DNA from: Paradesertivirga superstes
GTDB lineage: Bacteria; Bacteroidota; Bacteroidia; Sphingobacteriales; Sphingobacteriaceae
DNA length: 64,000 nt
Assembly: GCF_037622515.1 (NCBI RefSeq)
Contig: NZ_JBBJCN010000002.1
Coordinates: 558,001-622,000 of the forward strand
Reading direction: 5' to 3'
The notes under the pieces were generated by a model. It saw nothing but the letters and a program-made list of their open reading frames with translations, was not told where the DNA came from and did not search any database. Of the stretch, positions 1-9,472 are shown in pieces. The stretch's first letter is position 1. Every line of letters starts with the position of its first letter. The translations under genes and the position numbers were made by a program.

Positions 1-1081
1 TAATCTTTTCATCTAATGACTGAACATCTACATACTTATTGAAGGTATCTATTGCCAGCTGGATCTTTTTTACATTCTCTGTGGTGATACGAGGTTTAAC
101 AGACGCAATTTCAGTTATGGTCTGGAAAGTTCCGGTTTGAACGGAAATGATTGGCACCACATTTTGGAGACCATTAATAAGTCGCACAATCGGCTCTTCA
201 GGTTCTGAACCAGCAGTTAAAACTATACCTGCTACTTTGGGATAACTGGTTGATAAATTGGCCTGTAAAGATCCTATAATTATGTCTCCGCGGTCGCCTG
301 GAGTAACAATCAGAACATTTTCTTTTATGTGATTTAAAAAGTTGGGAACATGCATAGCGCCCGTTACGAAATTATCCACCTGGTTGGAGAGATATTCTTC
401 ACCGAAAAGAAGCTTCCCGCCAAGATGCTGATAAATATCCTTTATTGTAGGGTTCTGCAGGCCCTTATCTGCAGGAATTACCGCTAAAATTGTGTCTTCG
501 GGAAGCTGGCTGCCTAATATCAAACGCACGTCGTCAACCTGTTCCGGATCAATTTTATTAGCCACAATAGCCAGTACCTGTACTTCGCGCGCAAGGAAGT
601 TCCGTAACAGATTTAAAACATCATTAACAACCTGCGCAGTAGTTTTTTTCTCTCCGGATACGACAAGAATAACCGGGGCATTCAGGTTTTTAGCGATTTT
701 TATGTTCGATTCAAACTCAAAAGCAGCACCTTCGCCTTCAAAATCGCTTCCCTCTAAAATAGTGAAGTCGTAATTTTCCTCCAGTTTTTTAAACTTACTG
801 ATAATTGTATCGATCATTTCACCCTGACTTTCACTTTCCAGATGCCCCATTGCTTGCTGACGGGTAAACGCATAGGCATCCTCAAAATTAATGGGCAGAC
901 CGAAATGCTCTATAATGGTTTGGATATGAACATCTTTTTTTTCATTAGGATCATGGTTTATGATGGGCTTGAAATATCCTATCTTTTGAGCTTTACCCAG
1001 TAACATATTAACTAAACCCAAAGCAATGATAGATTTTCCACTGAAAGGTTCTGCTGATGCTATAAAAATTGTTTTAGTCAT
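1..1081 (-). CDS. pta: Phosphate acetyltransferase, N-terminal half (cut by window edge)
   Basis: This is the first 360 codons of a gene that runs off the left edge; full-length long-form Pta is about 700 residues. The start ATG lies at 1079-1081. The N-terminus is a P-loop dethiobiotin-synthetase-like domain with a degenerate loop (AEPFSGKS), followed by a segment that contains GDRGD and matches the regulatory DRTGG region. The catalytic PTA/PTB domain would lie outside the window. The family converts acetyl-CoA and phosphate to acetyl phosphate and CoA, usually together with acetate kinase; ackA is not visible here. The domain order makes the call fairly secure, although the catalytic part is not seen. 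Confidence 0.85.
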   Translation of the reverse strand, partial: MTKTIFIASAEPFSGKSIIALGLVNMLLGKAQKIGYFKPIINHDPNEKKDVHIQTIIEHFGLPINFEDAYAFTRQQAMGHLESESQGEMIDTIISKFKKLEENYDFTILEGSDFEGEGAAFEFESNIKIAKNLNAPVILVVSGEKKTTAQVVNDVLNLLRNFLAREVQVLAIVANKIDPEQVDDVRLILGSQLPEDTILAVIPADKGLQNPTIKDIYQHLGGKLLFGEEYLSNQVDNFVTGAMHVPNFLNHIKENVLIVTPGDRGDIIIGSLQANLSTSYPKVAGIVLTAGSEPEEPIVRLINGLQNVVPIISVQTGTFQTITEIASVKPRITTENVKKIQLAIDTFNKYVDVQSLDEKI

Positions 1082-1302
1082 GTGAATTGATCGACGAGAT
1101 CTTTAAAATTTTAATACTTATAAATAATATTGCGAAGGGATAACTCAGCTTATCGCCCTGAGTTTCATCTTTTACAATAATTTCCAAATCTCATTTTTAT
1201 ACTCTTTATTTTAAGTGACTCATGTCAAAACTTAAAATGATCATCATCAGTTTTACCGATGAGCTTTCAGCACCTAAAAAATTCAATACCGGTACGCTGA
1301 CC

Positions 1303-3378
1303 CTAAATATTATAATCCAGCCGGATATGGTAGATGCTCATCAGCATGCTTTTAAATATTGATTTTATTACTGTAAGGTCCTTAAATGTAATGTTACTGT
1401 TATTAAGTTGTCCCTGATCCAGTTTATAGTCTATAATTCTGTCTACAAGGGAACTAATACTTTGAGCATCGGGCTCTTTTAAACTTCTGCTTGCGGCTTC
1501 TACAGAATCTGCGAGCATTAATACGCCTGTTTCTTTGGAAAAAGGAATAGGTCCCGGGTATCGGAAGATATTTTCATCGATAAATTTTTCAGGGAAATTT
1601 TTCAGAAATGACTGATAAAAATAATCCATTCTGGTATTTCCGTGATGTGTTTTTATAAAATCGATAATGAGTTCGGGAAGATTATTTCTCCGGGCTATTT
1701 CGACTCCTTTATTAACATGCCTGATAATGATCTGGGCACTTTCTTCATAAGATAAATTATCGTGAGGGTTACCTCCTTTATTCTGATTTTCAATAAAATA
1801 TTGTGGATTCTCCATCTTTCCGATATCGTGGTATAAGGCGCCCGCCCGAACCAGCAAAGCATTACCACCAATATTAAAAATCGCAGCTTCTGCAAGGTTT
1901 GCAACTTGTAAAGAATGTTGAAATGTGCCGGGAGCCTTATATGATAACTCTCTCAGAAGCTTTGAATTGGTATTGGTCATCTCCATCAAAGTAACATCAG
2001 ATGTTATCCCAAACACACGTTCAAAAGCATAAATTAGCGGATAAGCTAAAAGTGATAATAAAACACTGAATATAAAGGGAACGAAATTAAGCCATTCTAT
2101 GGCAAGCAATGAACCATTTCGAAGCAGTGATATGCCTAAATAAGCTACGAAATAACTGCTTAATATTAATAATGCTGAAATGAGAAACTGCTCTCTCTTT
2201 ACAAGATTTTTTATACTGTAAATGGCAGTGATTCCGGCAATAGTTTGCAAAAAAGCAAATTCAAAACTATTTGAAACAACAAATCCGGCAATTAATACAA
2301 CCAGTAAATGAATATTGAGTGCAAGGCGGGTATCAAATAAAATCCGGATAATTATCGGAACTATGCAATAGGGTATGTAGTAAATACTCGGTATTTTAAG
2401 CTTAATGGCCCAGGTTAAAAATATGAGCATACTCGTTATAACCAAAAGAATTAACGACAGCTGGCGGTTATCACTATAAATATCCTTTCTGAAGAGGTAT
2501 AAGAAAACGATCAGCAAGATCACGACAAGACCAACCAGCAAAAATTGCCCTAAAAAAATCAGCTTTTTATTGCCGTTAATTTTTGCGTCATCTTCATACG
2601 TTTCTCTTAGGGATTCCAGTTTTTGAAAGATCTCAGGTGTTATTACCAAACCATTAGAAACAATCAGTTCACCTTTCTGAACCATTCCTCTGGTCAATGA
2701 AATATTATTTAATGCTTCATCTTCTATTTTATCACTTAACTGTTCATCGTATAAATAATTCTGCTGGATATGATCACTGATTATATCCAGCAGCCATGCC
2801 TTGTTTGTGATATTTTGATGGATCTGCAATTGATCCTCTGCATATTTCAACGCACTATCAGTACTTAATACCTCAAGAGAATTTACTTGTTTTGCAATAT
2901 TCCCTGTTATCAGATTAAAGTTATAATGAGTTGCATAGAGCTGATACTTCTTGCTTAAACTCATCACGCCCTGGCTATAAACATCTGTTAAAATAGCCAA
3001 CCCTACCTCCTTGTAAACATCTTTGAGTCTGGGATTAACTCCTGAAGTGTTCCATTTAAGATCAAAATCTGTTGCGTACCCTTCAAGCTCTGATTGTACA
3101 AGTTGTAAATTGTTTTGATAAACAGGCAGAACAGATTTTAACACCTCAGCTTTATCTGCATTTATTTCTTCCGGAGTTTTTTCTATGGCGAAACTGTATG
3201 GCGATATCAAATCTTTATTTTGCCATATCTTTCCTTTTTCATACTCAAATCTAAACCGTGCATGCTTGGGTAAAATTGTAGAAATTACCAGAACACATAA
3301 AATCATCATTACATACTTCGATGAAGATGAATACTTCCGGTATAAAATGAGATGAGAATTTTTTTTAAATTTTGCCAC
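1303..3378 (-). CDS. 7TM-HD family membrane phosphohydrolase (PgpH/YqfF-like)
   Basis: The 691-residue protein has the 7TM-HD layout: one N-terminal membrane segment (about 20-40), a large extracytoplasmic region (to about 270), a cluster of about seven hydrophobic helices (about 275-470), and a C-terminal cytoplasmic HD domain. The motif HDIGKMENP lies near residue 516 and gives the HD metal-binding pair, with the downstream HHGNTR also typical. Characterised relatives (Listeria PgpH) hydrolyse cyclic di-AMP, so a c-di-AMP phosphodiesterase is the best guess. It is divergently transcribed from the thiolase gene, and a TACTTTTG -7 element lies about 58 bp upstream of the start. The substrate is inferred from the family. 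Confidence 0.85.
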   Translation of the reverse strand: MAKFKKNSHLILYRKYSSSSKYVMMILCVLVISTILPKHARFRFEYEKGKIWQNKDLISPYSFAIEKTPEEINADKAEVLKSVLPVYQNNLQLVQSELEGYATDFDLKWNTSGVNPRLKDVYKEVGLAILTDVYSQGVMSLSKKYQLYATHYNFNLITGNIAKQVNSLEVLSTDSALKYAEDQLQIHQNITNKAWLLDIISDHIQQNYLYDEQLSDKIEDEALNNISLTRGMVQKGELIVSNGLVITPEIFQKLESLRETYEDDAKINGNKKLIFLGQFLLVGLVVILLIVFLYLFRKDIYSDNRQLSLILLVITSMLIFLTWAIKLKIPSIYYIPYCIVPIIIRILFDTRLALNIHLLVVLIAGFVVSNSFEFAFLQTIAGITAIYSIKNLVKREQFLISALLILSSYFVAYLGISLLRNGSLLAIEWLNFVPFIFSVLLSLLAYPLIYAFERVFGITSDVTLMEMTNTNSKLLRELSYKAPGTFQHSLQVANLAEAAIFNIGGNALLVRAGALYHDIGKMENPQYFIENQNKGGNPHDNLSYEESAQIIIRHVNKGVEIARRNNLPELIIDFIKTHHGNTRMDYFYQSFLKNFPEKFIDENIFRYPGPIPFSKETGVLMLADSVEAASRSLKEPDAQSISSLVDRIIDYKLDQGQLNNSNITFKDLTVIKSIFKSMLMSIYHIRLDYNI

Positions 3379-3435
3379 AGCCTGATTCTAATTCTATCAA
3401 AAATAAATAAGTTTTCATAAATAGCTAACTTAGTA

Positions 3436-3443
3436 CAAAAGTA
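3436..3443 (-). promoter_or_regulatory. Candidate -7 promoter element for the 7TM-HD gene
   Basis: Read on the minus strand the sequence is TACTTTTG, an exact match to the Bacteroidota -7 consensus TAnnTTTG, about 58 bp before the ATG at 3378. I could not see a clear TTTG/TTG -33 element at the usual distance, so this is a partial promoter match. Confidence 0.45.
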
Positions 3444-3500
3444 GCTTATACGTATCGATTAATAATATCGTTTATTATTCAGGTCCAGCAGCATTATCCT

Positions 3501-4679
3501 ATGAAAGATGTTTACATTTTATCCGCTGTCCGCTCCCCGATAGGAAGTTTTGGAGGAAGCTTATCTTCTTTATCTGCGACCCAAATTGCCGCTGTGATTA
3601 TTAGAGCAGCATTAGAGAAAGCAAAAATAGATCCCGCCCTGGTACAGGAGGTTTTCATGGGAAATGTATTGCAGGCCAATTTAGGGCAGGCTCCGGCCAC
3701 GCAGACGGCAAAATTCGCGGGATTACCCGACATTCCGGCCACTACTGTCAATAAAGTTTGTGCCTCTGGTATGAAAGCGATTATGCTGGCTGCCCAGGGA
3801 ATCGCTTTAGGAGACATAGATATCGCTGTAGCGGGAGGAATGGAAAGCATGAGCAATGTTCCCTTTTATCTGGACAAAGCCAGAAACGGTTATAAATTAG
3901 GTCATGGTCAATTGGTCGACGGGCTGATAAAAGATGGCCTATGGGATGTTTACAACGACTTTCATATGGGCGCAGCTGCTGAGCAATGCGCCTGCGATAA
4001 TAATATCAGCCGTGAAGATCAGGATAATTTCGCTATCGAATCATATAAACGATCTCAAAAGGCGCAATCGGATGGAACCTTCAACGAGGAAATAATTCCT
4101 GTTGAAATATCAGGTAAAAAAGGTGAAAAAACTTCAGTGGCTGTTGATGAAGAACCAGCAACGGTTATTTTTGACAAAGTATCTTCTTTAAAGCCGGTAT
4201 TTAAAAAAGAAGGAACAGTAACCGCGGCCAATGCTTCTACGTTAAACGACGGAGCTGCTGTACTGGTATTAATAAGTGGCGACAAAATGAAGGAACTAGG
4301 TTTAAAGCCCATGGCAAAAGTTATCAGTTATGCTGACGCGCAACTTAGTCCGGAAAATTTCACAACTGCTCCTTCCAAAGCTATTCCCCTGGCTTTAAAA
4401 AAGGCCGGCATCGATATTTCTGCAGTCGATTATTTTGAAATCAATGAGGCTTTCGCGGTAGTTTCACTGGCAAATAATAAATTATTAAATATCGATTCAT
4501 CAAAAGTGAATATAAAAGGGGGAGCTGTATCTCTCGGCCATCCGCTTGGTGCTTCCGGAGCAAGAATTATGGTAACACTGATCCATATTCTGAACCAAAA
4601 GAAGGCAAAAATAGGAGTTGCCGGAATTTGCAATGGTGGCGGTGGCGCAAGTGCAATGGTAATTGAAAATGTAAATTAA
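3501..4679 (+). CDS. Acetyl-CoA C-acetyltransferase (thiolase)
   Basis: This 392-residue thiolase has the full family length. The acyl-accepting cysteine is C87 in VNKVCASGM, the NEAF motif is present, H347 sits in SLGHPLGASG, and the second cysteine C377 lies in the C-terminal GICNGGGGAS. These are the catalytic residues of biosynthetic-type thiolases (AtoB/PhaA). The enzyme interconverts two acetyl-CoA with acetoacetyl-CoA and CoA. The secreted-protein gene at 4684 starts four bases after the stop codon, so the two are probably cotranscribed. Degradative use with longer 3-ketoacyl-CoAs cannot be excluded from sequence alone. Confidence 0.92.
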   Translation: MKDVYILSAVRSPIGSFGGSLSSLSATQIAAVIIRAALEKAKIDPALVQEVFMGNVLQANLGQAPATQTAKFAGLPDIPATTVNKVCASGMKAIMLAAQGIALGDIDIAVAGGMESMSNVPFYLDKARNGYKLGHGQLVDGLIKDGLWDVYNDFHMGAAAEQCACDNNISREDQDNFAIESYKRSQKAQSDGTFNEEIIPVEISGKKGEKTSVAVDEEPATVIFDKVSSLKPVFKKEGTVTAANASTLNDGAAVLVLISGDKMKELGLKPMAKVISYADAQLSPENFTTAPSKAIPLALKKAGIDISAVDYFEINEAFAVVSLANNKLLNIDSSKVNIKGGAVSLGHPLGASGARIMVTLIHILNQKKAKIGVAGICNGGGGASAMVIENVN

Positions 4680-4683
4680 ATAA

Positions 4684-5598
4684 ATGAAGTCTATCTTTTC
4701 GACAATACTGATTTTCATCAGTTTAACAATTAAAGCGCAGCATTCTGTACCAGTTAATACAAAGGAACGATTTAACATTTACCTCGACAGCTTAAAGGCT
4801 TTAAGTTTTAAGGTGATAAACAGTCCGGCAGAACCCGAGCGATACAATGCCAATTATACCATGGTGAAAACCCTGGTCAGTGCGTTAAAGCTTCCAAACT
4901 CCTTTAATTTCAGTTTTGATTCTTTAAAAACCATATCAGTACTTACATCTCCAGATCGCCGATTCAGGCTTTTTACCTGGCACATAATGAACCAGGATGG
5001 CAGCTACCGGTATTACGGTACTGTTCAAATGAATAATCCTTCAGGGAAACTGCAAATGTTCCCTTTGGTGGATAATACCCACACTTACAAAAAACCTCAG
5101 GACACCATCACTTCCAATGAGAACTGGTATGGCTCGCAGTACTATAAGATCATTCCCGTTCTTTATAATGTGCGTACGCCATATTATATTTTACTGGGCT
5201 GGAAAGGTAACAATGTAAAGTCAACAAAGAAGGTTATCGAAGTTCTCTCATTTAAAGAAAATAAAGCAGTATTCGGCATGCCTGTTTTTGACGGAGATAA
5301 AGAACGTTCAGGGAAAAACCGCATCGTATATGAGTATAACAGACAGGTTTCTTTTATGCTGAACTATCTTCCGAAAGAAGGAACAATTGTTTTTGATCAC
5401 CTTGCTCCACCCGATCCTAAATTGCAGGATAAACCTGAGCTATTCGGACCCGACATGTCATACGATGGATACAAACTTGTTAACGGAAGATGGAAATATG
5501 TTTCAGACCTTCAGTTAAAAAACTCTCCCTCAGAAACTGATGAAATTTATAATGACCCTAAAAAACCATCAAAAAATGTGGTTAACAAACTAAAATAG
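4684..5598 (+). CDS. Secreted protein of unknown function
   Basis: I do not recognise a named domain in this 304-residue protein. It begins with a clear signal peptide (MKSIFSTILIFISLTIKAQ) that ends in the AQ cleavage context common in this phylum. The rest is soluble, rich in aromatic and polar residues, without Cys pairs or membrane helices. It contains conserved-looking stretches such as WHIMNQDGSYRYYG and ILLGWKGNN. It follows the thiolase with a four-base gap and precedes DPP IV by about 80 bp. It is probably exported to the periplasm or cell surface. Confidence 0.75.
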   Translation: MKSIFSTILIFISLTIKAQHSVPVNTKERFNIYLDSLKALSFKVINSPAEPERYNANYTMVKTLVSALKLPNSFNFSFDSLKTISVLTSPDRRFRLFTWHIMNQDGSYRYYGTVQMNNPSGKLQMFPLVDNTHTYKKPQDTITSNENWYGSQYYKIIPVLYNVRTPYYILLGWKGNNVKSTKKVIEVLSFKENKAVFGMPVFDGDKERSGKNRIVYEYNRQVSFMLNYLPKEGTIVFDHLAPPDPKLQDKPELFGPDMSYDGYKLVNGRWKYVSDLQLKNSPSETDEIYNDPKKPSKNVVNKLK

Positions 5599-5678
5599 CG
5601 TTATATGGTTTATAGATAATTTAATGCTTTATTTAATTAATTTGTGAGATTAAATGGCCTCTTTTTATATCTGTGTTT

Positions 5679-7883
5679 ATGACGCATAGCTTACGATCAA
5701 ACAGTGCACTCCATTTTCTAATCTCCCTTTTATTTCTCTCGATCAATACAACTGCACAAACAGTTAAAGAAATTACGCTGCAGGATATTTTTAAAGACGG
5801 CGTCTTTTCGGCGAAAACCATCCAGTCTTTACCGTCTATGAAAGATGGTAAAAGTTATGTCTCCGTTAAGTACGATATAACAGGCAGAAAATACCTGGCT
5901 CAAAATAGTTATAGTACGGGCAACGAAATCAAGGTACTGTTTAAAGAAACGGATCTTATAGTTAATAGCGACACCCTTGAAATAAGCGCCGATTTTAGTA
6001 ACGATGAAAGCAAAGTTATGCTTTCAAGTGGTGAAGAGCCTATCTATCGTCATTCATCACGTGCAAATTATTACGTTTTTGATATCGCTTCCAAAAAAAT
6101 TATTCCGGTTTCACTTAACGGAAAACAATTATTCCCTACGTTCTCCCCTGATGGAAGCAAGGTTGCTTTTGTAAGAGATAATAATATTTTCATTAAGGAT
6201 CTTTCAAGCGGAACTGAAAATAAAATCACTAAAGATGGTCGTAATAACAGCATTATAAACGGCCGGTCAGATTGGGTATATGAGGAAGAGTTTTCCTTCG
6301 CACGTGCTTTTTACTGGAGCCCCGACGGAAATAAAATCGCCTTCTACAAGTTCGATGAAACTGAAGTACCGGAATATTCTATGACGTTATTTAACCAGCT
6401 CTATCCTACAGAATATAAATACAAATACCCTAAAGCAGGGGAGAAAAATTCGCTTGTTAGTGTCTATGTCTATAATTTATCTATAGGTGATACTAAAAAA
6501 GTAAATACCGGCGCAGAGCCGGATCAATACATCCCACGGGTAAAATGGACCAATAATCCTGATGTTTTACTGGTTTTAAGAATGAACCGGCATCAAAACA
6601 AACTCGACTATCTTATAGCCGATGCCAGAACAGGCAGCTCGAAAGTTGTTTTAACTGAAGAAGACAAGTATTTTATTGATGTCGAGCAGGAACGTATAAG
6701 CTTTTTGAAGAACGGAAAGCAGTTTATAAATTTAAGTGAACGGGACGGTTTTAACCATATTTATCTGTATAATCTTGATGGAAAAATCATTAAACAGTTA
6801 ACCCGTGGAAACTGGGAAGTGACCGATGTGTATGGAATTGATGAAAACAATGGTGTAGTCTATTATCAATCGACTGAAACCTCCCCCCTTAGCCGGAATG
6901 TGTACTCCATAAAACTGGATGGTTCAAATAAAACAAAAATCAGCACGAATGTGGGAACAAATGAGGTTTCCTTCAGCAACGATTTTAGTTTTTATATACT
7001 GAGTAATTCAACAATAAACAATCCTCCATTTATAACATTAAATGAAAAAAACGGGAAGGTAGTCAGGGTACTTGAAGAAAATACGAAAGTTAAACAAGCA
7101 CTTAAAGACTATACTATCAAACCAGCAGAGTTCTTTAAATTTAAAACCTCTGAAGGCGTAGAATTAAACGGGTATATGATTAAACCTCCGGATTTCAACC
7201 CTGGCAAAAAATACCCTGTTTTAATGTATGTTTATGGTGGCCCCGGGAGTCAAAATGTTGCAGATGCATGGGGCGGCTCAAGACCCGTTTGGTTCAATTT
7301 ACTTGCACAAAAAGGTTATATTGTGGCTTGTGTTGACAATAGAGGAACTGGTTTCAGAGGTGCCGAATTCAAGAAAATGACTTATAAGCTTTTGGGGAAG
7401 TATGAAACTCTTGATCAGATTGAAGCGGCTAAATGGCTTGCCAGGCAAAGCTATACAGACCCTTCACGAATAGGTATCTGGGGCTGGAGTTACGGTGGAT
7501 ACCTGGCTGCGCTATGCATTACCAAGGGTGAAAATGTATTTAAAATGGCTATTTCTGTTGCACCGGTAACAACCTGGAGGTTTTACGACACCATTTATAC
7601 TGAACGATATCTGAGAACCCCGCAGGAAAACCCTGATGGTTACGACAATAATTCACCGATAAATTTTGTGGATCGCTTAAAGGGTAAATTTCTGCTTATT
7701 CACGGCACAGGCGATGATAATGTTCATTTTCAAAACAGCGTAATGTTGTCTGAAGCTTTGATTCAGGCGAATAAGCCCTTTGAACAGGCATATTATCCGA
7801 ACAAAAACCACGGTATTTATGGAGGCAACACAAGTATTCATCTTTATACAAAAATGACTGATTTTATTCTCAAAAATTTATAA
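5679..7883 (+). CDS. Dipeptidyl-peptidase IV (S9 family, secreted)
   Basis: The start chosen is the ATG at 5679; a GTG two codons upstream is in frame. A signal peptide ending at TTAQ leads into an eight-bladed propeller-like region (about 40-480) with FSPDGSKVAF-type blade motifs, then an alpha/beta-hydrolase domain. The nucleophile is Ser604 in GWSYGGY, the acid lies in HGTGDDNVHF, and the histidine in NKNHGIY. RSDWVYEEEF supplies the Glu-Glu pair that binds the substrate N-terminus in DPP IV. It releases X-Pro or X-Ala dipeptides in the periplasm. The stop is directly followed by the ATG of a di/tripeptide transporter, so processing and uptake are coupled. Confidence 0.93.
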   Translation: MTHSLRSNSALHFLISLLFLSINTTAQTVKEITLQDIFKDGVFSAKTIQSLPSMKDGKSYVSVKYDITGRKYLAQNSYSTGNEIKVLFKETDLIVNSDTLEISADFSNDESKVMLSSGEEPIYRHSSRANYYVFDIASKKIIPVSLNGKQLFPTFSPDGSKVAFVRDNNIFIKDLSSGTENKITKDGRNNSIINGRSDWVYEEEFSFARAFYWSPDGNKIAFYKFDETEVPEYSMTLFNQLYPTEYKYKYPKAGEKNSLVSVYVYNLSIGDTKKVNTGAEPDQYIPRVKWTNNPDVLLVLRMNRHQNKLDYLIADARTGSSKVVLTEEDKYFIDVEQERISFLKNGKQFINLSERDGFNHIYLYNLDGKIIKQLTRGNWEVTDVYGIDENNGVVYYQSTETSPLSRNVYSIKLDGSNKTKISTNVGTNEVSFSNDFSFYILSNSTINNPPFITLNEKNGKVVRVLEENTKVKQALKDYTIKPAEFFKFKTSEGVELNGYMIKPPDFNPGKKYPVLMYVYGGPGSQNVADAWGGSRPVWFNLLAQKGYIVACVDNRGTGFRGAEFKKMTYKLLGKYETLDQIEAAKWLARQSYTDPSRIGIWGWSYGGYLAALCITKGENVFKMAISVAPVTTWRFYDTIYTERYLRTPQENPDGYDNNSPINFVDRLKGKFLLIHGTGDDNVHFQNSVMLSEALIQANKPFEQAYYPNKNHGIYGGNTSIHLYTKMTDFILKNL

Positions 7884-9452
7884 ATGACGGAAATAGCAGA
7901 TCCTTCTCACCCTTCGCTGGAAATCATTCAGAATTTTAAAGGTAAATATCCAAAACAGCTCTGGTATTTATTCTTCTCCGAAATGTGGGAACGCTTCTGT
8001 TTTTACGGCATGAGAGGAATGCTTATCTACTTCATGGTAACAGAATTATTAATGAAGCAGGATACCGCAAATTTACAATATGGCGCCACACAGGCATTTG
8101 TGTATGCTTTCACTTTCATAGGCGGACTTTTTGCAGATAAAATTCTGGGATTTAGAAGATCTCTGTTTTGGGGAGGTATTTTAATGATCATCGGGAGTGG
8201 TATTCTTGCCTATGATCCGCATCAGTTCTTTTTTCTGGGCATAAGCTTTACTATTGTTGGAACAGGGTTTTTCAAACCAAATATTTCTACAATGGTAGGA
8301 TCATTATATAAAGCCAATGATTCAAGGAGAGATGCAGGTTTTTCCTTATTTTATTCGGGAATTAATATCGGTGCATTGATTGGAGGATATGCATGTATAA
8401 CCATTGGAAAAGAATATTCCTGGCATTTGGCATTTGGTCTTGCCGGAATAGTAATGACTATTAGTCTCCTAACCTTTTTGTTTACACAAAAAAGCCTGGG
8501 GCCAATTGGCTTAGCTCCTGCGAACGGTTCGCTCGTAAAACCTATACTTACAGAAAGCATTGGCAGCACCGCACCTACTCAAGCTGCAATAATTTCAGAA
8601 AGGCCACATAATAAAAACTGGCATACCTATGCCGTTTATATCGGTTCAATAGCGGTCATACCTGTAATCATGATAATGGTAGCGCAAACCCGGTATACCG
8701 ATTGGTTTATGTATATCATTGGTCCGGCAACGTTAATTTACCTTTTCTATGAAATGCGGAAATACAATTCTGCAGAAAGAAAAAAACTTTTTGCAGCCTT
8801 GTTTTTCATAATTTTCTCCATTTTTTTCTGGGCATTTTTCGAGCAGAGCGGCGGCTCTTTAAGTTTATTTGCCGCTTATAACCTTGATAATAAACTGTTG
8901 GGGAGCGTTGCCGTAGATCCAAATGGTGTCAATAATGCAGCAAATTCACTCTTCGTAATCATCTTCGCTCCTTTGTTAGGCTTAATATGGGTTGCCATGG
9001 ATAAAAAGAGGATTGAACCAAATACAATTATAAAATTCGGATTGGGCTTTTTATTTCTGGCCGGCGCGTTTTATATTTTTTATACCACCCGTTTTTTTGC
9101 CAGTTCACAGGGAATAGCTTCGCTGGATGTTTTCACCCTTGCATACCTGGTAATTACTTTTGGTGAACTTTGCCTGTCGCCTATTGGTTTATCTGCAATG
9201 ACGAAACTTGCGCCGGCAAAACTGCAGGGTGTAATGATGGGTATGTGGTTTCTGGCTAGTGCATATGGTCAATATGCCGCAGGAATCATTGGAGCAGGAA
9301 TTTCCCAGGGAGATGAAAATGACTCCGTATTTCAAAAATTAATAACTTATACAGACGGGTATAAACAGCTGGCTGTTTATGCATTAATTGCCGGTGTTTT
9401 AATGATAGCAGTTTCACCGCTAATTAAAAAGTTAATGGGCGATATTAAATAA
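7884..9452 (+). CDS. POT-family proton-coupled peptide transporter (first of two)
   Basis: This 522-residue multi-spanning protein carries the POT/PTR2 hallmarks: EMWERFCFYGMRG in the first helix (the ExxERFxYYG proton-coupling motif), GTGFFKPN in the fifth helix region, and FWAFFEQSGGS later. The family imports di- and tripeptides with protons across the inner membrane. The start codon abuts the DPP IV stop, and a second POT gene follows after 20 bp, so the three genes form a peptide-use operon. The spacer around residues 200-250 is the usual variable loop. Confidence 0.92.
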   Translation: MTEIADPSHPSLEIIQNFKGKYPKQLWYLFFSEMWERFCFYGMRGMLIYFMVTELLMKQDTANLQYGATQAFVYAFTFIGGLFADKILGFRRSLFWGGILMIIGSGILAYDPHQFFFLGISFTIVGTGFFKPNISTMVGSLYKANDSRRDAGFSLFYSGINIGALIGGYACITIGKEYSWHLAFGLAGIVMTISLLTFLFTQKSLGPIGLAPANGSLVKPILTESIGSTAPTQAAIISERPHNKNWHTYAVYIGSIAVIPVIMIMVAQTRYTDWFMYIIGPATLIYLFYEMRKYNSAERKKLFAALFFIIFSIFFWAFFEQSGGSLSLFAAYNLDNKLLGSVAVDPNGVNNAANSLFVIIFAPLLGLIWVAMDKKRIEPNTIIKFGLGFLFLAGAFYIFYTTRFFASSQGIASLDVFTLAYLVITFGELCLSPIGLSAMTKLAPAKLQGVMMGMWFLASAYGQYAAGIIGAGISQGDENDSVFQKLITYTDGYKQLAVYALIAGVLMIAVSPLIKKLMGDIK

Positions 9453-9472
9453 TTATTTTCTAAATAATCTAT

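Noticed and set aside
1222..1362. Plus-strand 46-codon frame overlapping the end of the 7TM-HD gene
   Set aside because: It overlaps coding DNA of the other strand for a third of its length and has no motif or leader.
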